From positions 4,898,001 to 4,962,000 of the forward strand of contig NC_135779.1 of NCBI RefSeq assembly GCF_028453695.1: DNA of 64,000 bases, read 5' to 3'. The stretch's first letter is position 1. Each line of letters starts with the position of its first letter. The notes beneath the pieces were generated by a model. The model did not search any database. It worked only from the letters and a program-made list of their open reading frames with translations, and was not told where the DNA came from. Shown piece after piece: positions 58,141-64,000 of this stretch. Origin of the DNA: Augochlora pura (lineage: Eukaryota; Arthropoda; Insecta; Hymenoptera; Halictidae). The position numbers and the translations under genes are program-made.

Positions 58141-58874
58141 CACCCCCAAATAAGAAACATTCTCGCCAACTCTAACCTCCTCACAACCAACCCTTGTCAT
58201 TGTCTCCACCAGAGACAATTCATTCAAGACGCATTTGCACAACGAAGAGCCCAACAGAAAAACCGTGTTCCCCGATGTCCTCCGAAAAGGATCGCGCGTT
58301 CATTCGACGGTTCGAGACGGCGCAAAAAAGCTCTGCGCCACGAGGAAAAAGTTCGTTCGGAATGTTCGGAACCGGATCTAAAACGGAGATTCGAGCTTAT
58401 ACCCCGTGTAATTTGCAAGAACTTGTCGGGTTTTTGGGAGGGGAAAAAAAGGTGCCGCGATTCCGTCGGTCTCAGCGATTCACAGCGAGTGGCTGCGGAA
58501 AGTCCAATAATTACAATCCCTGCCATAGTTCTCGGAATCCTGCTGGCAAGCAGGCCGCAGGGAAGGAGAAGGGAGAGCGAGAAAGAGAGGGGTGCGGCCG
58601 ATTAACTTGCGGGATGGTTCGACGAAGTTCAAATAATAATTAGCTGCGCGCGGCCGGCGATTTTCCTTATCCGGCCGCGCGCAAGACAAGAATTCCTTTG
58701 GTTTTCTGGTCGAAGCCCCGGCCGCGTTCTCGCTCGCTTCGAAACGCGCGCACGGCCCGAGAGCCATCAGCGGAATTATGCAAATATTGGCGGAGGAGAG
58801 ATGAGGTAATTCGATATAGCGGAAAATGTTCCGCCGATGATCGCGCGTGCACGGTGTAACCCTCGGTTGTTGAT
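58141..58874. other. GC-rich block, no recognised gene
   Basis: A 149-codon plus-strand frame (58194-58643) and minus-strand frames overlap, with no domain. An octamer-like ATGCAAAT lies near 58778. Confidence 0.3.
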
Positions 58875-59188
58875 TTAACTCTTTGAGACACAGGATTTTC
58901 AGGGAACAGATATGCGGCGCAGGAATTTCGTTGCGTTTTAAATGAAACTCGATTGGTGTATTTTTATTAACAAAAGAATCGCATCGTATAAAAGCATAAA
59001 AGATTAATAATTCAATTGACTTTGTTGGTATAAGATTGGACTTAAATAGTCCCACCATACCACGTGAGTTCATGAACGAACGCAGCTATTGCGATATTCG
59101 GAGCTTGATTTAAAATTGTCCAACTGTGCATTTACCGTACATCAAAAAGGTGGGACATTTTTAATCCCACCGTGCTCCAAAGATTTAA
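58875..59188. mobile_element. TTAA-flanked miniature element, family G
   Basis: Left end TTAACTCTTTGAGACAC, right end GTGCTCCAAAGATTTAA, imperfect inverted repeats with TTAA at both outer edges. Length is 314 bp. Inside are two short palindromes, GGACTTAAATAGTCC (59038-59052) and GGTGGGACATTTTTAATCCCACC (59149-59171). No coding capacity. Confidence 0.6.
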
Positions 59189-59690
59189 AATACGCTCGCG
59201 AGCTTTGCTGCGAATCGAGCTTCTCAGCCAATCAGACGCGAGAATTCCGTTCGAGATTTTCCGCCGCGGAAAATCGAACGCCGCGACGGTATGTCGACCT
59301 GCCGGCGTCGATTTCTATGGGGTGTCGCGCCGCGGTCGCGACAAATTATCGAAAGAATCCTTGCAAACATGGAAAATCTGCCGCGGACGGTGAAATAAGC
59401 CGCCTCGCGAAGGAGACGAGAACGTCCGACGAGAGGAAAAATATTTTCGAGCCGCTGCGCTCTCGCTCTTCGAATTCATATTTTCGAAGGTTTGTTTGCA
59501 AAAAGGAGCAGCGCGCAAACATTCATCTTTCTCTGCGAGGGGTTTTCCGGCCTTTATTTAGATTTTATTAACTCGCCGTGTGCGCCGGCGAAACTTCGGA
59601 ATTAAGGGAAACTTCGAAAATGTTGAGCTTAAGAATTTCATGAATTTCACAAATATTATTAATGAAAGACTTACCAATTCAGATGTAAAT
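59189..59690. other. GC-rich then AT-rich DNA
   Basis: The 160-codon plus-strand frame 59089-59571 starts inside the TTAA element and has no recognised domain. No gene called. Confidence 0.3.
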
Positions 59691-60515
59691 GTTGTAATCC
59701 ACGTATGTAACCCACTTATGTAGAACGGCACAGATTACACTAACTGTCATTTTCACTTTCACTGTACTATTGTTCAACACTGATCACGAATTATTCTACA
59801 ATTAACACTTGTCCGAAGTTTCCAGCGATATTTTGTGTATACACCCAAATTATTTTGACCTGTTCTTGCGGCGTGTACATACATTTTGAAGAACCGAGAT
59901 GTTCCATCAACGAAATCTCAAACGAAACTAACCTTGACTAACCTGAAACTGACTACGAAGATGTTTACATAGCTTCGACGCTCTCCGCTTCAATTGTTTC
60001 GAAATTTATTTCGGTGCTGCCACGGGGTCGTCGTACGGAGAAATTTGGAAACGTAAAGCGTCGCGCGTCGACTGTTTAGAAACAATTGGCGGCGACCTGA
60101 CGACGTCACGTGCAACGGTCGCCACAGCTGTGTAAACATCTGCGTAGTAAGTTTCAAGTCAATCAAGGACAGTTTCGTTTGAGACTTCGTTGATACAACA
60201 ACTCGGTTCTTCGAAATGTATCTACGCCGCAAGAACAGTTCAAAATATTTCGGGTAAATGCGTAGCTCGATGGAGAGGAAATTGCAAGGTTAGTATTCTT
60301 CCGGGCGTGATGGTGTCTCGACATGGACGGTAGACATTTCGAGCATTGAATTTAAATTTATTTGGTCATTTTCAGGGCCACACAAAATATCGCTGGACAA
60401 GTGTTAATAGTTGAATAATTCGTTATCAGTGTTGAATAATAATGCAGCGAAAGTGAAAGTGGCAGTTAGTGTAATCTGCGCCGTTCTTCATAAGTGGATT
60501 ACATCTTCTGGATTA
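59691..60515. mobile_element. Long palindromic foldback structure, cut by the assembly gap
   Basis: The two halves are inverted copies around a centre near 60050. Examples: GATGTTTACATAGCT (59960) with AGCTGTGTAAACATC (60126); TTCTTGCGGCGTG (59862) with CGCCGCAAGAACA (60225); AACACTTGTCC (59803) with GGACAAGTGTT (60395); AGATTACACTAACTG (59731) with CAGTTAGTGTAATCT (60463). The right arm carries about 110 extra bases (60257-60370). The right arm reaches the Ns still in a paired region, so the true end lies in the gap. There is no transposase. Confidence 0.85.
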
Positions 60516-61015
60516 NNNNNNNNNNNNNNNNNNNNNNNNNNNNNNNNNNNNNNNNNNNNNNNNNNNNNNNNNNNNNNNNNNNNNNNNNNNNNNNNNNNNN
60601 NNNNNNNNNNNNNNNNNNNNNNNNNNNNNNNNNNNNNNNNNNNNNNNNNNNNNNNNNNNNNNNNNNNNNNNNNNNNNNNNNNNNNNNNNNNNNNNNNNNN
60701 NNNNNNNNNNNNNNNNNNNNNNNNNNNNNNNNNNNNNNNNNNNNNNNNNNNNNNNNNNNNNNNNNNNNNNNNNNNNNNNNNNNNNNNNNNNNNNNNNNNN
60801 NNNNNNNNNNNNNNNNNNNNNNNNNNNNNNNNNNNNNNNNNNNNNNNNNNNNNNNNNNNNNNNNNNNNNNNNNNNNNNNNNNNNNNNNNNNNNNNNNNNN
60901 NNNNNNNNNNNNNNNNNNNNNNNNNNNNNNNNNNNNNNNNNNNNNNNNNNNNNNNNNNNNNNNNNNNNNNNNNNNNNNNNNNNNNNNNNNNNNNNNNNNN
61001 NNNNNNNNNNNNNNN
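60516..61015. other. Assembly gap, 500 Ns
   Basis: Exactly 500 unknown bases, the usual form of a gap of unknown size. Open frames crossing it are meaningless. Upstream exons of the plus-strand rhomboid gene may be hidden here. Confidence 0.99.
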
Positions 61016-61174
61016 TTTGTCTCTCATACTCGTAAAAATATTACATTAGTCACCCGATACACTCAGCCCTAAACCTTGCATTGGATGCATCGCACAATGG
61101 CGTCTCGATCCTAATCGCTCTCCACCCTAATCGCCCTCCGTCCTAATCGTTCTCGATCGCTTCGTTTGCCCCAG
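61016..61174 (+). other. 3' end of an intron with three branch-point-like repeats and an acceptor
   Basis: CCTAATCG followed by a pyrimidine-rich eight bases is repeated at 61110, 61126 and 61142 (16-bp step). Each contains CTAAT, a branch-point consensus form, about 60, 44 and 28 bases before the AG at 61173-61174. A pyrimidine-rich TTCGTTTGCCCCAG precedes the exon. Confidence 0.65.
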
Positions 61175-61495
61175 TGTCACGGCGAGTTGCGGTACGCCGG
61201 CTGGCGTCTGGGCGCCGTGTTGCTGCTGGCCAGCGCCGACGTGGCGTCGCTGCCGATCCCCGCTCTCCTGGGCTGCGGCCGAGTAGGCTGGGCGGCCCAC
61301 GTGGCAGGGGCCCTGGCCGGTCCTTTGCTGGGCCTCGCGGTGTTCCCGAACCAGAGCAAGAAGGACTCGAGGGGCCGTAGATTCGTGAGGTTCGTGCGGC
61401 TGCTGTCGGCGGTGAGCGTGATGCTGCTCGTCGTCGGCGCCATCCTCGGCAACATCTACCTGATCGCTCTGCCCCAGCTGAGGAAGCCGTCCTGA
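61175..61495 (+). CDS. Rhomboid-family intramembrane serine protease, last exon (partial)
   Basis: 106 codons and a TGA, entered in phase 0 at an AG acceptor. Residues 12-26 form a hydrophobic helix (GAVLLLASADVASLP). Residues 37-57 read VGWAAHVAGALAGPLLGLAVF, the HxxGxxxG helix (H42, G45, G49) whose histidine is half of the rhomboid Ser-His catalytic dyad. Residues 76-99 give the last transmembrane helix, after a basic linker. The order and spacing match the C-terminal third of insect rhomboids, which cut membrane-bound EGF-like ligands in the Golgi or ER. The exon encoding the catalytic GxSG serine should be upstream and was not found. The first helix carries ASADVA where fly Rhomboid has a CDLG-type segment, so the paralogue is diverged. 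The gene cannot be joined to the minus-strand exon at 6451-6705. Confidence 0.85.
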   Translation, partial: CHGELRYAGWRLGAVLLLASADVASLPIPALLGCGRVGWAAHVAGALAGPLLGLAVFPNQSKKDSRGRRFVRFVRLLSAVSVMLLVVGAILGNIYLIALPQLRKPS

Positions 61496-63110
61496 CAGAG
61501 GATCGAGCTGCTCGTCAAGCTCTGCAGACGGTCGTTCCTGATCGTCAAGATCAGGGAGGCCGCCGAGAGCGTTTTCGAGTAGATAACCCGTCACGGTTTC
61601 TCGACACGGGAACATTTTCTTGAGGACGTCCGGCCGGATCGCCCGGAACGATGAGAGGTCCGCAGGAGGTGGAGGCGGATGGAGAGAGGGAGGGTCGGGG
61701 GGGGGGGGGGGGGGGGGGCGAGAGCGAGGCCGCGCGACCGACCAGTGGGAATCGAGTGATACGAATAGCGGCGCGGAGGGTATGAGGGGCTCGTGAGTGC
61801 CGTGGGCGGGGACACGGAGGACACTAGAGGAAATTTAGGGGACTCGGAGGCAGGCTCGAGGACTTCCGGCTCGACGGAGTGCCGAAGTGAAGTGGTTCGA
61901 TGATGTTCGTTGTGATTGTTACCTTGAGACGCGGGCTCCGGGTGAGCTGCCGCCGAGGAGGGTCGTGAATGTGTTCAAGCCGGGGGGGGGATCGGATCCA
62001 CTGGCGTGTCCCGGAGCGCACCGTGGGCCGCGTAGAAATTTAGAGGAAGAAGCTGTACAGGTCGGGGACCGTGGATCGCATCAATTACGCCCCGTTCGAA
62101 GGAATCGGAGTAGCCGGCCGCGAACTTCCGGCCACTTGGCCGGCCAGCCGGCCGAGGACTGCTCGCTGCCACGGTCAACAATCAAAACCCCGAGGCGGCC
62201 ACTCGGGCGGCCAAGGAGCCGAGGACTCTCGTTCCTACGATCAACAATCGAAAACGCTCGCGCCGCGAGACAATCGAAGCGCGCGCGTTTCGCTCGCAGG
62301 ACTAAATGTTGCACTGCCCGGATCGCACAGACACCCCGCGACGCGTCGTTTCCTTTTTTTTCAGGTCGGCGTCGCGCCGTGGACCGTGGGGGGGGGTTAG
62401 GGGGGGGGGGGGGGGGGGAGAGAGGACCGCGCGGAGCAAGACGGTGGCGTATCGACAAGGCCGGAATTGGAAAAAATCCCCTTTCGATGCCACACGGATG
62501 CCTTGGGAGCGCCGGTGCACCGCGGCCATCTTCCGGGGAAAATTTACGACGGCTCCTCTAATTGCGAGATTAGGGGGTTGTTGCGCGGCCGAGGAACGGC
62601 TTTTTGCAGGGACGGCTGACGAATCGCCGATTCCGCGAACAAATGGACGGGGCCCTCCGACTATAAATCGCTTGAACCTCTGGACCTGGTCGGTGTGTAA
62701 TCGAGTATTTAAAACGCTAACACGCTTCCGCGGGGATCGACGTATTCGATCCAAGTTACTCGCCGTGATACGGGGATACTTCGCCGGGGGGGGGACACGG
62801 CGCCTGGGACAATCTGGACCCAATTCTTGTGCCATCGTCGTTCTCACCCCCATCACCACCCCGAGTCTGCCGATTCGTGACGGTGACTGGAGATTGGCGG
62901 CTCGACGGCCGCGTTTCCGTTCGCGCGAGCTCGGCGGACGAGACTATGGACGGCGGATCAGTGTACAATCGAGCCGGAGGCGGCGTTCGTCGATTAAAGT
63001 ATTTGGTAGATCGTTGTTTATGGCTGCGCGGGGATTGCTGAAGGATGCAGCGGGGCGCGCTCGGATTTTCGGAGCGGGAAATCTGTTGACCGGAAGCTTT
63101 AAGGTCTGTT
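61496..63110 (+). other. Likely 3' UTR and flanking GC-rich DNA of the rhomboid gene
   Basis: The sequence after the stop is GC-rich with G runs of 22 (61697-61718), about 9 (62388-62396) and 18 (62401-62418). Long frames here (61887-62561 and 62306-63112, plus strand) are Arg/Gly-rich and unsupported. TTTCCTTTTTTTTCAG at 62349-62364 resembles a 3' splice site but no credible exon follows. No clear polyadenylation signal appears before about 63415 (AAATAAAC). Confidence 0.35.
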
Positions 63111-63659
63111 GAATTTTGTAGCTTAATGGAGGATACGGTGTGTTACAGTATCGTCGCGCGTTAAGTTTTGTTAACCTAAATCCACCGGTGTCGAAATCAC
63201 CGTGATTATTATTTGAAATTCGAGCCTCTTTGAGGATTGAAGAAATTTTTTTAGTCATTTGTCACTCTAGTCATTTGTTATTTCACTAAAACTTGCTATA
63301 TTATCTGCAAATCATTAATAATCCTATATAATAGTAAAACAAATTCATTACGATCCATTCTTATGGTGGAAATTAATTCTTTAATTCTAGATTTGTTATA
63401 AGCTATTTTTTTATAACGTTAAATAAACATACAATTACGTATGTACCATCGGTGGTACACGTGGCACGGAAAGTGTTAATTCAAGCACGAATTACCAGAA
63501 AACCATCAAGATTATTAAATAAATTTCGTCTTGTAACAATAGTAACACGTTAGTAATTTTTCGACTAATTTTTATTGTTTTATAACAATGGCGAAATTTA
63601 ATTTCCATCGTATGCTTCAGTGAAGATGTTTATATCATATCTATGACGTTCCTATGATT
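63111..63659. other. AT-rich DNA with one element-like end
   Basis: GTACCATCGGTGGTAC followed by GTGGCACGGAAAGTGTTAA (63442-63479) looks like the right end of a further TTAA element with a subterminal palindrome. Its left end was not found. Confidence 0.4.
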
Positions 63660-63903
63660 TTAACCCTTTGCAGTACTTTTATCCTCGCTGTTACAATAAT
63701 TAAACCATTTTCGATCGGAATAATTTCTTAGAGAAATAAAATTAATATGTATAGTGTGCTTGCAATTCGGCGCTTAAATATTAGTGGCGAAAAGACAGAA
63801 TTTTATTTCGACTTAAAAAGACGAAATAACATTCATACTTAACGAGTTATTGTTAGAAATTATATTCACGAGTCAGACTCGTGAAAGTGCGGCAAGGGGT
63901 TAA
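63660..63903. mobile_element. TTAA-flanked miniature element, family B copy 3
   Basis: Begins TTAACCCTTTGCAGTACTTT and ends GTGCGGCAAGGGGTTAA, 244 bp. The internal near-palindrome reads CACGAGTCAGACTCGTG. The left end has drifted toward the family A sequence, while the interior and right end match family B. Confidence 0.8.
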
Positions 63904-64000
63904 TAATTATAAAAAGGAATTAAGAATCGGGCATTTTTATTGGTTCGGTGGTTTTAGTGTTAACATTTGTGTTTGTTGTAATCAGTTTTATATAAGAAAT
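63904..64000. other. AT-rich window end
   Basis: No feature recognised in the last 97 bases. Confidence 0.4.

Noticed and set aside
60411..61072. Frames of 179-212 codons crossing 60516-61015
   Set aside because: Almost all codons are Ns from the assembly gap.
62349..62366. Acceptor-like TTTCCTTTTTTTTCAG downstream of the rhomboid stop
   Set aside because: No supported exon follows and the gene already has a stop in its last recognisable exon; at most a UTR splice site.
62306..63112. 268-codon plus-strand frame downstream of the rhomboid stop
   Set aside because: Arg/Gly-rich, passes through poly-G runs and overlaps open frames on both strands. No motif; GC composition explains it.

Overview
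The window is eukaryotic, intron-scale, gene-poor DNA, most likely from an insect and probably a hymenopteran such as a bee. This rests on insect-type rhomboid exons with GT-AG splice sites, CpG-rich blocks alternating with AT-rich blocks, many (GA)n/(CT)n tracts, and several families of short TTAA-flanked inverted-repeat elements. The species was not identified. There are no operons, rRNA genes, CRISPR arrays or recognisable tRNAs, and I saw no intact transposase or reverse transcriptase.

Only two protein-coding segments are well supported, and both look like parts of rhomboid-family intramembrane serine proteases. At 6451-6705 (minus strand) is the first coding exon: 85 codons, a proline-rich cytosolic tail and the start of transmembrane helix 1, with a 3' splice site just before the ATG and a GT donor after a phase-0 end. 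At 61175-61495 (plus strand) is a terminal exon: 106 codons and a stop, carrying the HxxGxxxG helix with the catalytic histidine. They lie on opposite strands about 54.5 kb apart, so they cannot belong to one gene as assembled. The simplest reading is two rhomboid paralogues pointing away from each other. Alternatives are a duplication or a wrongly oriented contig at the 500-N gap (60516-61015). The exons with the catalytic serine were not found; for the plus-strand gene they may lie in the gap or in undetected introns.

The DNA between is a mosaic on a scale of about 1 kb. AT-rich blocks hold degenerate tandem arrays (units of 24, 29, 36, 40, 74, about 80, 92-93, and repeatedly 145-210 bp) and piggyBac-like TTAA miniature elements of several families, one locus being nested with a TA-flanked mariner-like element. 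GC-rich blocks hold GA/CT microsatellites, long G or C runs, G-quadruplex-type repeats and open frames that reflect composition rather than genes. A long palindromic foldback structure (59691-60515) runs directly into the assembly gap.

Functionally, the segment is best read as the regulatory and intronic territory between or within rhomboid genes, whose products in insects cleave and release EGF-receptor ligands such as Spitz. No enhancer could be proven from sequence alone; a few non-repetitive blocks are named as candidates.
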